From positions 620,001 through 684,000 of the forward strand of contig JAVLUZ010000164.1 in NCBI GenBank assembly GCA_036768485.1: a stretch of 64,000 bases of DNA, in the 5' to 3' direction. Shown here piece by piece: positions 40,783 to 52,630 of this stretch. Position 1 is the first letter of the stretch, and each line of letters starts with the position of its first letter. The notes beneath the pieces were generated by a model that was not told the origin of the DNA, searched no databases, and worked only from the letters and a program-made list of their open reading frames with translations. The DNA comes from Mermis nigrescens (taxonomy: Eukaryota; Nematoda; Enoplea; Mermithida; Mermithidae). The position numbers and the translations under genes are program-made.

Positions 40783-43700
40783 CTGCGTTAACAATGGGCG
40801 GACTGTAAGCTTACACTTTTTTGCTATAACTTAATTTTTAGAAAAGAGCGCATACTAGTTACACACGCACACGTTGGGTATACCCCTCCATCCCTATTAG
40901 GACTTTTTAAGAGCATACCCTCACACTGGTCCGTATCCACGAAAGAGGGCGGGCGGGAGGAGTTCCGCCCCCTCCCTGGAAAAGAAAAATAATTCTTGAA
41001 TCTCATAGGGGTACCTCAAAGGGAAAGATTTTCGACTTTAAGCATAGATGCACCAGGTCAGGTTCGGCGGGGGGGGGTGAAATCCTAAAAATCCAAAGCA
41101 GTAAATTTAAAGTTCACAATTTTTTTGCCGTTTTAACCATCAAAATGCGCTTTTTTAGTAAAAAGTACTTAAAAGTATTAATATGGCGCGAAGCGCCGGA
41201 AAATTTTTGACGTTTTTACCGCTTTTGACCTCAAAAATGATGCAAATAACGTTCCATCAGCTCAAAATCACCGGACAGTACCTTCCGGCTGATCCTTCAG
41301 TGGGTAATACCCTCCTCAACCCCCTATGTGCATGTATGCTTTGGATGGATAGGGGGACGTCCAACTTTGGGTGGAGGGATCCCCTAAACCCCCTGTTACA
41401 CGTATGCTTGAAATCTTAAGATATTCAATGATATCGATCTATCAAATAGTTACCTAAATGCAACTTCGAACAAATACACGCGCAGGATCAGTCTAAAGTC
41501 TATTTTATATAACCTTAAGCAGCACTGGCGGAAAGTAAATCGATGGCGAAAATGCTCTTATCAAACAAGTATATAAGAAATTAAATTATATTACGTGTAT
41601 ACTTTAACTGAGCACTGAAACCATTTCTGTACCCTACTCTCTTGAACACCAAAAATCGCTTTGCTTGCACAACTTCTCGCAAAAAAACTATGAATGCCCA
41701 ATACTCATTTCCTTACTTATGCTCTACGTTAGCAGATGAGCAAGCATCGGCTATCACGTAAACATCATAACCCTTCAGCAAAAGATCAACGCACGTGTGA
41801 AACACGCAAACATGAGCCGCGATGCCACAAACCAGCACTGATTTTACGCGTGGAAAGCTTTGTTTTAGGTACTCGTCAACCGCTTCGGCCATGGAAAAGG
41901 TCAATTTGCTAAATACTTTTGCTTCGTGCTTTTCGACCTGCAGTTCGGCGACTGTCTTGCCTAATTCTGCATCATAAATACATACATATCAGACACCCAG
42001 ATAATTTTATATCTACTTAAGTAGTCAATCTGACTTTGAAAGTCACATGAAGATTTTCTATTTAGGTCCACGTTTCTTAGAAGAAAATCGAGGGACAATG
42101 TAAAAAAACAAACATAATAAAAGTATTTTTATACGTAGCTAACAAGAGCTCTTTCAAGAGACAGAGAAATTGGAAGTGAATTAATTGATAAAAATTCGAA
42201 TTTTATGTCCACTAGTATAAATAACAAATCCAAAAAACGATGCCGCGTACTAGTCCATACAAGGGCACGCTCAGATTTCTCGGGTCAAATCAATTGATTC
42301 CCTGGGACCTGCGAGGTTGGTCGTGCATGACCACATACATTGAGACAGTTTATATTTATTATGAAATTTGGCACAGAGCATGCGCACTGATGCAGTTGCC
42401 GTTGCTTAATAAAATTGCTTAACTGCAAGCCAGTGATATAACACGAGAAAATAAAATCCTACTTACTTCTATTAATCTGGTTGTTTGTTAATTTAAAAGC
42501 GACAAGAAGTGTTTTCTGCAATATGTGGTTGCCGTCATTAAAGCTATACATGCTAGATACGATCCAACGTACATATAGTTGAATTTTTTGGTGATAAAAT
42601 ACGCTCCGTTTACATCACTTATCAAAACTCTTGCGGGTTTTCTCTGGTTTCCCTTGAGGGGTTGCTTAGCCACTAGGCTGAAAACAGTTGACTCCGAGTT
42701 GACCTGCGCCATGTATGCACTAGTCGCGTGGCCTATATATAATTTAGCCTAAACCACAGTTCCTACAAAAGAAAAACATTCCGATCACTTTAAGATTCCT
42801 TAACATAAATTTCTGTCAGATCACAAATACGTCATTCACTTGAAGAGGTTAAAAAATGCAACGGTTTTGGAAATTAATGGAAAAAAAGATTTAAAGTATA
42901 CCGATTTAGACAAAAAATCGTCGCACAGTAGTGACGTTTGGACCCTCAGCAAGTAGGTAAAAATGGTAAAATCCCCTAAGCATGAAGTTACTTGATTCAC
43001 CTCTGCTGTAGGTGCGGGTGCCTGCCTATTTCCCGATACACAGCCCTAGGCCAGCGCGTCTGAACCAGACCGAGTCTGGGTCATGGGGCCGGTGTGACTG
43101 CACAGAACGCTGTTACCATCCGCCACACAAGTGCAGCTTCCCATTTATCGACCCCGGAGGGATGAGGTTGGCCTGCCGAAAAGAACTGCGTCAACGTGGA
43201 TTCGAACCTAGGACCTTGCGATCCGTAGGTTTAATTGCAATTAAATAACTCTCTCTCATCCCTCCCTATATGAATCTGTGTACTAGATGTACTTAGAAGA
43301 TAAACAAATAAGATGGATAACATTCGAAACAAAAGCCGTCTCCTGAATTAAAAATTTTACTATAGTCTGTTCTGTTCCAAACAGCCCATTTTTGCTAAAG
43401 TCTTATTACTGTTTTAGTTTTTCGCAGCCCAAATATCTTCTTCAATTATGCACTCGTAGCGGCTGGTATTCTCATTGCTGTTTCATGTGCTTTGCTTAAA
43501 ATGTGGCGCATCGAACAAACTGCGTTAATAGTCTAAACCGTGAAATATTCTTCTACAGTGATAAACCGCAAAGCAAAAATGAGCCGGTTGGAATGGAACA
43601 CACTATAGGTGGGTATTAATTTAATTTATAAATTGGTTGTTTATGATTAATAGGGCCTGAAGTAAGCCTTCACTAATTCTGGTTGTAAATGATATTACCT

Positions 43701-44043
43701 ACCTCGATTTAGACACAACTTATCAAGCACCTACATATAGGTACATACTGCATCACAATGGAAAACCTTGCATTTATCTTAGTGAACGCTAACTTTCGGG
43801 ATACATTTCGGCGACGATCCTCGGCATGTCCAATATTTGTGCACAGCGAAGCATTCGATGACAAAGCATAGCGATATACTGAAATTTTAAGATTGTGTTC
43901 CTAAATTTTTCCTGCATATCGCAGACTAACAAGGCAGCGTTATCAGACGATAATTGCTGAATTTTCCGAGCTATTTCTAGGCCAGTAATTGGTTCGTTGA
44001 AATTTCTGGAAATCAGGGTCGATGAATTATCTTCAGGATGCAT
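40605..44043 (-). CDS. isochorismatase-domain hydrolase with C-terminal SKL (3 exons)
   Basis: Member of the isochorismatase-like cysteine hydrolase superfamily, closest in pattern to animal ISOC1/ISOC2. Exons 44043-43794, 41966-41717 and 40782-40605 join to 678 nt, 225 residues. Catalytic triad positions are present: D42 in LLVCDMQEKF, K104 in SKLTFSM and C137 in GIAAHVC. The C-terminal block LERMGAFLMTSSSIIFSM and HHPKYEPI also fits ISOC proteins. The substrate of animal ISOC proteins is unknown. The last residues are Ser-Lys-Leu-stop, the canonical PTS1 peroxisome import signal, so the enzyme probably works in the peroxisome matrix; the next gene upstream is a peroxisomal membrane protein. 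The start Met at 44043 gives a 30-residue N-terminal extension, and an earlier start is not excluded. Confidence 0.93.
41717..41966 (-). CDS. isochorismatase-like exon 2 (residues 84-167)
   Basis: Acceptor TTTATGATGCAG, perfect donor GTAAGG. Contains the catalytic Lys (FSKLTFSM) and nucleophilic Cys (VCGIAAHVCVFHTCVDLL) and the VIADACSS strand that follows them. Intron 2 (40783-41716) holds a MITE near 41046-41338 with a perfect GGCGCGAAGCGCC at 41185-41197. Confidence 0.93.
42488..42712 (-). CDS. hypothetical 74-residue single-pass membrane protein, nested ORF
   Basis: ATG (GCG follows, G at +4) to TAA with no intron, lying wholly inside intron 1 of the isochorismatase gene on the same strand. 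A basic N-terminal half (KQPLKGNQRKPARV) is followed by a hydrophobic stretch YVGSYLACIALMTATTYC and a basic short tail CRKHF. This resembles small inner-membrane or ER proteins, but I recognise no family. Its third-codon positions are less AT-rich than the surrounding intron, which favours real coding. It could instead be an alternative exon or chance. Confidence 0.45.
   Translation of the reverse strand: MAQVNSESTVFSLVAKQPLKGNQRKPARVLISDVNGAYFITKKFNYMYVGSYLACIALMTATTYCRKHFLSLLN
42990..43250 (-). repeat. tRNA-derived SINE-like fragment
   Basis: On the minus strand a B-box GGTTCGAATCC (43198-43208) follows GGATCGCAAGGTCCTA, as in the anticodon-variable-T arm part of a tRNA. No A-box is visible upstream, so the copy is 5'-truncated. 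The adjoining 200 bp is notably more GC-rich than its surroundings, typical of a SINE body. Confidence 0.5.
43794..44043 (-). CDS. isochorismatase-like exon 1 (residues 1-84)
   Basis: ATG in an A-rich context, then MHPEDNSSTLISRNF and the conserved NAALLVCDMQEKF and CAQILDMPRIVAEMYPE. Donor GTTAGC, phase 1. Intron 1 (41967-43793) contains the 74-codon ORF and a tRNA-derived repeat. Confidence 0.9.
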
Positions 44044-44633
44044 TTTTTGTGGCAATATCTGAAAAATTCTTCGACAAAAGCTCAAACAGACTGCTACACA
44101 TAAGAATAAACGAGTCGACGTTAGAAATGCATAGGCGACGCCACTTATTTTCGAACAAACCGACCATGCTGACTTTTTCTGTTAAAGAATCCAAATTTAT
44201 TCACAAAATGAAATTCACAAAGTGTTTGTATTTTCAGAGTCTCGAAAGCTACGGGACAAAAACGGCAGATTAAGTAATCTTATTTTAGAAATAAAACATA
44301 AAAAATTAAAAATTAAAATATGTATTGGTGTCTGGCCTAAGCTTAATTTGATCTGCTTTTTGATACATCTCTTTAGAAAATTTCGAAATTTTCAAAACTC
44401 ACGTTTTTACCTTATGAAAATTTAATTGATCAGTTGTTGACAAAAATTTATGAAATAAATTTGTTAGAACTAGGACTGACAAAGTTCTATTGCTCCACTT
44501 CTTTTGCTTATATACTTTTGGACATTGAGACGTCGTCTACTTACGATATTTTTCCAGATATCAGAAGAATTGATTATGCATTATTCTTCGCCACATTCAA
44601 ACACTCACAATATAGAACGTGAAGTAAATTTTA
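44044..44633. other. upstream region of the isochorismatase gene
   Basis: About 590 bp between the start codon and the large inverted repeat; presumably contains the promoter and 5' UTR, but no core promoter element could be assigned by eye. Confidence 0.4.
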
Positions 44634-45448
44634 AGCAGAGAAAAATGCTCCGATGGAACAAAAAAGGGGAATATACTTGGGATTGTGAATTATCGAGGAT
44701 GTAAAAGGAGGGGACTAGGAAAAATCTCCCTATGTTATATGCCAAAAATCGCAAAATACGTTAAAAATCAGACTTTCTCTAGACAATGCAAAAAATCGAA
44801 GTATATTCTGCGGTCTCTGGAAAAACGTATTATTTTAAAATAATTTTCTCTGATTGACATAATATCTTAAAAGCATATTACGTAATGCAACTTTTTGCAG
44901 ACTTCATTCAACTTTGAGTTGCTTAATAATGTGACTGAAAGTTCAATGCTGTTAACAAACCATAATTAAGTTGTTCGTATTTCATTATAACTAAGCATGT
45001 CACTTAGCAGACACAGCCATTCTAAGTGTCAAAGTGCAAGCAATATTCAAATTACTAAAAAATTGATTGAAAAAAGCAGCGAATTAGCAATGCAGTAGCT
45101 AAGCGAATTGAATGAAATAGTACATATCGATGCATTCAAGACAATCGATGATATTGTTGGTTCAAAGCAGTAGGAAACACGGAAGCTGACGTGCAACAGA
45201 CCTTATGTAGATACTCTTTTACATATGTCTAAAACAATTGTTTACTAAACTTTTACATTTTTCAAAGGCCGCAGAATATACTTCGATTTTTTGCATTGTT
45301 CAGAGAAAGTCTGATTTTTAACATATTTTGCGATTTTTGGCATATAACATAGGGAGATTTTTCCTAGTCCCCTCCTTTTACATCCTCGATAATTCACAAT
45401 CCCAAGTATATTCCCCTTTTTTGTTCCATCGGAGCATTTTTCTTTGCT
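44634..45448. repeat. long inverted repeat pair, 180-bp arms, about 98% identical
   Basis: Arms 44634-44813 and 45269-45448 are reverse complements differing at about four positions, separated by 455 bp without an ORF. The outer ends read AGCAGAGAAAAATGCTCCG and CGGAGCATTTTTCTTTGCT, with TA adjacent on both sides. It looks like a young TIR transposon lacking its transposase, or a foldback element. A transcript across it could form a 180-bp RNA hairpin. Confidence 0.85.
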
Positions 45449-45654
45449 AGTACCCTACTTTTAATTAGCAAGATTTGGAAATACAATACTAGATTTCATT
45501 TACTGTGCGGTTCTTCTAATAATTGAATGGTTTAAACTTTACAAAGCTACTAGCTGTAGAAGAAACAAACATTCTGATTATTAATTCTTATGTTACGTAG
45601 AACATCCTGTAAAGAAATATGCTTCCAAAACTTTCTAGAGCTAAACTCAATTTA

Positions 45655-46740
45655 CATTTTAAACTTTACACAAGAGTGTAAAGAATTTTAGTGGGATTAA
45701 TAATTTCGATATTGCTCTGATATAACGATCAGCATTTATTAAGAAATGATTCCTCTATAATGTTCTAAGAACAAATTAACATTAGGTGTTAATCACTTTA
45801 CACTACTCTTCATGCGCCCCTAGCAAACGTGTCACATCTGTTTCCATATATATTTTACGACTTTAGGGAAAAAATAAGTTACCGTGAGGCTCTAGAATGA
45901 AGCTTATTATATAGTGTAAACTTTAGACTAGCAACGAGTGTAAAGAAGATTTTAGTCGGATTTGTAAATTCGATATTACTCGGATATTACGATCAACATT
46001 CATGAAAAAATTACGTCTCCATAACGGTTTAATGACAAATAGACACAGATGTAAACCACTTTACATCACTGTTGAGTGTAAACAAACGCGCCCAGCTGAC
46101 GTCCCTTATTTGATTCCATGTAAATTTTCAGATTTCGGCAAAAAATTCAGGTTTTCGCAAAGCTCTAGAACGAAGATTAATTAGCAGTGTAAACTTTACA
46201 CAACCGCCTAGTGTAAAGAGGATTTTATTCCGATTTGTAAATCTGATATTACTCGGATATTATTATCAACATTTATGAAAAAATTGCATGTCTACAATGG
46301 TCTGAGGACAAATAAACAATGAGTGTAAACTACTTTACATCACTGTTGGATGTAAACAAACGCGCATACGTGACGTCTCACATTTGATTTTTTGAAAATT
46401 TCTAGACTCCAAGAAAAAATTAGGTCTCTGGAATGCTCAAAAACGAAGATAAATACATATGTAGTGTAAACTTCATGTAAACACCTAGTGTAAAGAAGAT
46501 TTTGGTCAGATTCGTAATTTTGATATTGTTCCGATATTACGATAAATATTTATGAAAAAAATTAAGTCTCCATAATGTTCTATGGGCAAACTAACAATAG
46601 GTGTAAACCACTTTACAACACTGTAGAGTGTAAACATACGCGCCAGACTGGCATATCAAATTTGGTTCCTGGTCCATTTCTAGATTTGATAATCGTGTCC
46701 CTAACTCATAACCAGAGAAGCAGGCAGAAAAAACAAGACA
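45655..46740. repeat. tandem array, about 270-bp units, TGTAAA/TTTACA-rich
   Basis: Four clear units, with the landmark (G/T)AGTGTAAAG near 45674, 45936, 46209 and 46486 (spacing about 262, 273 and 277 bp). Each unit has the order GTGTAAAC, AGTGTAAAGA-GATTTT, GATATTNCTC-GATATTA, a TTTATGAAAAAATT block, AAACCACTTTACA and GTGTAAACA-ACGCG. Units at 45915 and 46182 continue into TGACGTC. More diverged copies extend to about 47700. Confidence 0.85.
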
Positions 46741-47760
46741 GAAACGTATTTTAAACACCAAAATTTTGACTTTACACTCGCTAAATAATAATGTATAGAC
46801 AATTTGCTTTGACATGCACCCGATATAAAGCACTTTATTTTTATTCTATTGGACTTATCCCGACTTCTGGACGGAGAAAGTGGCAAACAAAAAACGCAAC
46901 AAAAACGTATTTTACATCATTTAGAACAATGTAAACTTTAAAATTCCGTACCGAACTCCCCATTGAGTTTAAAGAAATTCGGTTTGGTACAATTTGTAGC
47001 TTTTAAATCGTAGTACATTCCTGTGTGCCAAAATTTTCTTGCAATATTATTTGGTATGATTTATTAATCAAAATCCGAGAAAAACGTGTTTTTTCGCCCA
47101 TTTTTTACCTCTGATTTCGAACTTTACACCCCCATAAATAACTCAATATTCCGTTTTTTTGAATGCGGTTTGCTGCGATGTGTAGCCCCTGAGAGGCACT
47201 TTATTACTGCTGTAGTCAATTTACCCTGACTCATAAGCGGAAAAATTTGGTTTAGTTAAAATCCGTTTTTTACACCATCCACTAGAGTGTAAACTTTAAA
47301 CCCCAGGATTTGACTCACCATAGAGCGTAGAAGACTTTGCTTTATATGCAGAATGTAGCCCTTGATCCGCTCTACATTTCTGTCAGAAAACAGTTTAAAA
47401 AACTCATAACCGGAGTTAGTATCAGACATAAGCAGGCTGAAAACCCGACCAAAAAGTGCTTTCCCCCAGATTTTCGCACTCTTTACACTGCCATTCGAGA
47501 TCTGATTCGAATTTCAAAAAACAAAAAATGGTCATCTGTAGAATTCATCCCTCTATAATCCTATGCTGTTCAATTGTTCGAGTCATCAATACTCAGTTGT
47601 CCACATGCCGTGATAAAAAGGTCCCAAAATTTGTCCTATGTTATAACGTTACACAAAAACTTTACACCTTCTTTACACAGTGTTTTGAGTTTCAAGAAAA
47701 ACAAAAAAACACGGACAGCGAATTTGCACTTTCCAGAAGTGTCCCGTTATAGCTGTAGGG
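46741..47760. repeat. diverged continuation of the tandem array
   Basis: GTAAACTTTA words recur (46921, 47287) beside AAAGAAATTCGGTTTG-type text, with longer and irregular spacing. Nothing coding recognised. Confidence 0.5.
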
Positions 47761-48653
47761 GGTGCACAGGTGTTAGGGGTACCCAAGTATATTATAGGTA
47801 CGCGCTAACGCGCTACCTATGATTTAAGTAAGTAGCTGCCATGAAGGAAAACCTTAAATTCGTTAAATCTAAAATGAAAAAATCGAGTAAACCGAGACCA
47901 CGAAGGTTATCAGCGTTGGCTTTAGTTTGTTAAGACGAACTCTGAATGGGAATTAATCAATAAAGTACATAATATTTTGTACTTCTAAGCCCACTCAGAC
48001 GTGCTCTTGAGAAGTTTGGGGAACCCTTCCTTGAATGGCGGATGGCTGACCTCCAGCACAATGCTAATGACCCCAAAATATTCAGTTTTCTGGAAAACCT
48101 CGATTTTTCCAACGCTTTGCTCCAAACAGCCATTTTTGACCATGCATTTCGTTCAACTCAGTTAAATTTTTCATGCTTTCATGTTAAGAAAGCACATCGC
48201 CAAAAACATCAAAAAATAGTCTACGATACATAGTCCTTCATTTCAAAGACAGAAAGCATTTTAGAAAAAATTTTGAGGCTAACCCCTTGTTAGTCCAATA
48301 CTATACATGAAGTCATTCGATCTAAATTTCGCACTTTTTGTAAATCATCTTTGTACAGTTTTTAGACCAAATTTCAGCTAATAACAACCTTGCCTGTCAA
48401 CTTATTAGTTTACTGATTAGTTTAAATGAAAGAAGCTTAATGAAAAAGACACACAATAATGATAGAAGCATTTCAAACAACAACAAAAACTGCGCCAATA
48501 ATATAACGGTCCTCATTCAGTGTAAACTTTTATTCTCCAAGTCAAGATAGTATACGAACAGACGTAGCGTGAATAACAGAACCAGGACCTAATAACGAAG
48601 CCAACAAGTTCAATATAAAATCTGCCAAAAATACGAACTTTCGAAAGAATAGC

Positions 48654-48897
48654 CATGGGAGGGCGGCACCTAAATTCTGGGGGTACAAGATGTTTCAAAG
48701 GTCAAAAAAGGGCCTTTAAAATAGTGGTATGACTAGAAAAACACCATTTTTCAACGTTTCGCATCGAGCACTATCCACTGGCATCAAAAAACGAAAAAAT
48801 TTAAAAATTGAATTCTAAGGGGGTATTTTGGTTTCTGGGAAGGAGGTATTTTTGGTTTCTGAGGGGTGCATACCCCCAACCCCCACGCCCAGGTGTG
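48654..48897. mobile_element. G/C-tract MITE related to 1873-2136
   Basis: Begins CCATGGGAGGGCGGCACC and ends CACGCCCAGGTGTG. Its text TACCCCCAACCCCCACGCC supplies the uninterrupted version of the site into which a MITE has inserted at 63045. No clear target duplication. Confidence 0.65.
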
Positions 48898-50464
48898 CTC
48901 GTAGTTCTAATGACAAGGCTTATGAAGAACGAATGTAAACTAGCACGTCCTTCACTTTTTAAACCTATCAAATAAATAATTTATTGAATAATGACATTAA
49001 ATTATTTTATAATAGCACTTTCTGTTCTTCGTATCAATTTATTGAATGCGTCAAACTATTTTTTCGTAACACTACACTAGTATTACTTTTTGTCCATTGA
49101 CAGCGTGAATTTCTCATTTTATTTGAAAAAGGACCATATTCACTGTTGCAAAAGGCATGATCTTATGCTAAGAGTTTTCTACATCACTGTTGCTATAGCT
49201 TATGCTACCGAAAAAATTTGTAGGGCTCCATATGTGCAAGATTCGAAAAAAAGATTTCTTGATGGATGGACTTGATGTTGCTCGCGATTATGCTAAAGAC
49301 GTCAAAATTTGATGGATCAGCCAGCTCATTAGAGTGAGTTTATTAAAATGAGACACTTCTAGCATTCAGTAGAATGCGAGTCCTAAATCAAGATGGATAC
49401 AGCTGGAGATATTGCCATTAATACCTCTAGTATTAAGAAATATTATAATTCTAAAATATAATACGATCGAGACAATTAAAATTTTTCAACAGAACGACTG
49501 ATGAACTAAGGAAGTTGAATGTTCAAGACGAGACTCTTTTGCCTAGACTCACTTCTGAGGAGAATTAAACAAATAAATAGAGCGAACCAATTTTCATCCC
49601 GGTCCCGGCTACATTGTGAACCGTTAGAGCAACTGAAAGAACTATGTGAAAAATAAAACAAGAGTAAAAACAACGCGAGATGAAACGATGGGAAACCGAA
49701 GTGAAATCGGGAGGCAAACGATCAAAATTCACATCATATGTTATCAGACATCAAAGGCATATTCATTTGAGTCGGTTCGAAGTCGGCCTTTGACATGTCC
49801 AGAATGATAAATAACATGGTAAACAAATGGATTTTCTGAATAATTTTTGAAAATAACCTTCATATGGCACATAAAAGCATGTTATCATATTATTTTGTTA
49901 CGCACAAAAAAGGCACGTTCGCAAAGCACTTTAAAACATTACTATACCTAGTTATCAAATGTTAAATAAATTAACAAGACACAACAACCCGCCCAATCGG
50001 TAGCAAAGCTTTTCACAAAACGCCAACAAGATCACTACAATGCCTTGTTTTCCATACCACACATGACATAGGTAGGGGTGAGAGGAGTATTACCCCTGCT
50101 GCTGCGAAATTTTTAATTTTTTTGTGAGAATTCAACTCAGTTACCCAAATGTCCAATTAACCTGGTCAATTTACCGTGGAAATATTAATTTATTCGTTCT
50201 TGCACTTACTGCCAATTATATGCCACATCGGTACATTTTCAGATAAACAACGATCAAAAACATGCATTTTTCGACGAAATGCATTTTAAATCGAATTGAT
50301 CTATATTATGACATTAAAAATGACATTTTAAATGCTTAAATAGACAACAATATAACTATATTATCTAGTAAAAACGCTTATTGTTTTGACTGCCGTTTAC
50401 TTCGAGACCGTTTCTGAATTTAACCCCCGCCCTATGGCCACCCCTACCTTGCCCATCTTTGTTC
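48898..50464. other. intergenic, one MITE-like repeat, no gene recognised
   Basis: Mostly AT-rich DNA. From about 50072 to 50461 there is a repeat beginning CATAGGTAGGGGTGAGAGG and ending CCTACCTTGCCCATC that is also present at 21640-22074. Confidence 0.4.
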
Positions 50465-52308
50465 CAGGGTGAGACGACATTAGAAAGCACGACATTAGAG
50501 CGCCGACATTAGATCGCCGACATTAGAGCGCCGACATTAGAGCGCGCGACACTGGAGCGCAGCGACACTAGAGCCGCAAGCGACACTAGAGCGCGCGACA
50601 CTGGAGCGCAGCGACACTAGAGCGCAGCGACACTAGAGCGCGCGACATTTGAGCGCAGCCATGATAGATGTTTTTCACGTAACTTTACAAAACTTTTATG
50701 CTGATTAATGAAAGCATTCGCCGGCTAAAGCTTCAAGGACAAAACGAGCATGCCTTTGAAAAAGTCCTACTGTAATCTTACACTTGAGACTATTTGCAAC
50801 GATTCATATAGTACTTCCCGATTCAGAATTGGATACGCTTTCTATTATAATGGGGCAAAGTTAACTACCTACGCATGAATATCTCGGTATCAGGTAGTGA
50901 TAAATGCATGCGGTTTCTTTTGTTTTGTAAAGCAATTTTTAAGCTTTTCTGCACTATTCTGACTGCTCCTAATTGACTTTTGATACGCTTTTAAACGCAT
51001 TTTTAAGCTTTTCTGTACTGTTCTGGCTGCTCCTAAGTGACTTTTGATGTGAAATTTTTTTGAAAAATTTTTGACATAACTTGTTTGTCACAGAAGTTAT
51101 CAAAAATGCATTTTGCCTTTTAATCTGCACTTAAAATGCCAAAGCATCGCATACATGTAGTAGGAGATAAATTTACACTTCTGGCAGAGCTGTAAAATGG
51201 TCACGTATACAAAATTCGCTGAAGGGCGCGAAGCGCCCAAGATATATACTTAAGGGTTCAGGGGACGCGCTGAAGGACCGCTTGACGGGGTCTGACGTGG
51301 AGCAGCAGAAAATTTTGAGTTATTAAACTTTTTAAGAAACAAGGTAACGACAAAAAATTAAGGATTTTAAGTCAACTAAAATTTGAATTTGAATTTACAT
51401 AAGTCACCTCACCAACATTTTATTTAATGATTAGCAAACTTCCATTCCATCCACCAAGTATGACCCTCACATTCAGGCTTTTTTCTGCACGGGTTCCTGT
51501 GCACCGGTGCACAAATTCCGAAAAATTTTTTCACCGAGAAAATTTTTGTGCACTCTATTTTTTGCTGAAATTCTACCAGCCTGATTTTCATCCCAAAACA
51601 AGTCTCTATGATTTTTTTGAACTCCAAGTCATTTTTATGCAGAAAAGACATTCTATCTAGCTGTTATTAAATTTTCTGCACAACAAAATTCTAAAGCCAG
51701 GCAGCTTTTTTGAAACAGAATTCAGCTGCTGCCTTAAAACAGCACAGTTCTAAAAAATCTTGCGTCTGGCAATTTTTTCAAAGGTGCTAGATGGAAATAT
51801 ACAATCAGTAATGCAATTCGCAGTGAAGAAAAAGATCACTTGACGTTGCATTTCTTACAAAATTAAGCATGGTGTATTGCACATTCTGCACAGACCTTGT
51901 GTATAAACGTGAGCACGGGAGGACCAAAAAATCATAACAGAACCAAAAAATGACTTCTTATTCTCAGAAAAGGATCTGATATTTTCTGATCAAGATTTTT
52001 CTATCTCAATTCTACTTATAACTGAAAAATGAAAAAAGAACGGAAGAAAATAAACGCTATAGATTAATTTAAAGCGTTTTCTTTCTTTCGTTCTTTCTTT
52101 CTTTCTTTCTTTCTTTCTCATTTTCTCTGTTTATCTCGCATTTTTCAAATTTTGGTCTCAATGGGGCCCCTTAAATCCGCAAGTGCATATACGCTCTGAT
52201 GTCAGCACTCTAATGTCACGCGCTCTAATGTCGCGCGCTCTAATGTCCCGCGCTCTAATGTCGGCGCTCTAATGTCTTGCGCTCTAATGTCTGCGTACCT
52301 TGTCCCAG
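50465..52308. mobile_element. putative DNA transposon bounded by inverted minisatellite arrays
   Basis: Left end CAGGGTGAGACGACATTAGA; right end, complemented, CTGGGACAAGGTACGCAGAC then ATTAGA. About twelve units of a 14-18 bp repeat, GACATTAGAGCGC, occupy 50474-50660. About six units in inverted orientation (CGCTCTAATGTC) occupy 52200-52296. The 1.5 kb between carries a local duplication (50936-50998 and 51000-51045), a GGCGCGAAGCGCC hairpin (51225-51237) and a (CTTT)n tract (52079-52119), but no transposase. Subterminal repeats of this kind usually bind a transposase. No target duplication was found. Confidence 0.65.
52079..52119. repeat. (CTTT)n microsatellite
   Basis: About nine CTTT units with one interruption. 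Confidence 0.85.
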
Positions 52309-52381
52309 ACGATACTCTTAAAGACGACTCACGTAAAGTGCTAAAGTAATCAGCATGATTCTCCTTCAATCGGATCGCTTA

Positions 52382-52630
52382 TCAACGATTGTGCCACAAA
52401 AAATTTCTCAGCGACGTCCATCGATCGCTATCCCGATATAAATAAGTCATTGACCGATTTAGAGATGAGTGCAAAGTTTCGTTTTCATATTCAAATAAAT
52501 ACAACGCTGTTCCCCACACAAAAGCGGAAAACCACGGAAAAACATCATACGAAGGTTTCGGTATCGGGAAATATTTAAAAAATACTTGCACCGTAGCAAA
52601 AACTATTCTCGAAAGTAGGTATAAATTGAC
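52382..52630 (-). CDS. PXMP4: PXMP4 exon 4, C-terminus (residues 136-217)
   Basis: Acceptor CTTATTTTTTTCAG. VNLYLLSRIVFATVQVF, the aromatic-rich WGTALYLFEYEN and MTYLYRDSDRW, ending FLWHNR-stop. Matches the vertebrate C-terminus throughout. Confidence 0.95.
   Translation of the reverse strand, partial: VNLYLLSRIVFATVQVFFKYFPIPKPSYDVFPWFSAFVWGTALYLFEYENETLHSSLNRSMTYLYRDSDRWTSLRNFLWHNR

Noticed and set aside
43186..43230. Functional tRNA gene on the minus strand
   Set aside because: Only the anticodon-to-T-arm part is tRNA-like; there is no A-box, acceptor stem or cloverleaf.
43012..43248. GC-rich plus-strand ORF of 78 codons
   Set aside because: It overlaps a tRNA-derived B-box sequence on the other strand; better explained as a SINE fragment than as a gene.
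45655..46740. CRISPR-like array
   Set aside because: Units are about 270 bp and diverged throughout, without short identical repeats and unique spacers; the DNA is eukaryotic.
50474..50660. CRISPR-like array of GACATTAGAGCGC units
   Set aside because: Units are contiguous minisatellite repeats with 1-5 bp variation and no spacers.
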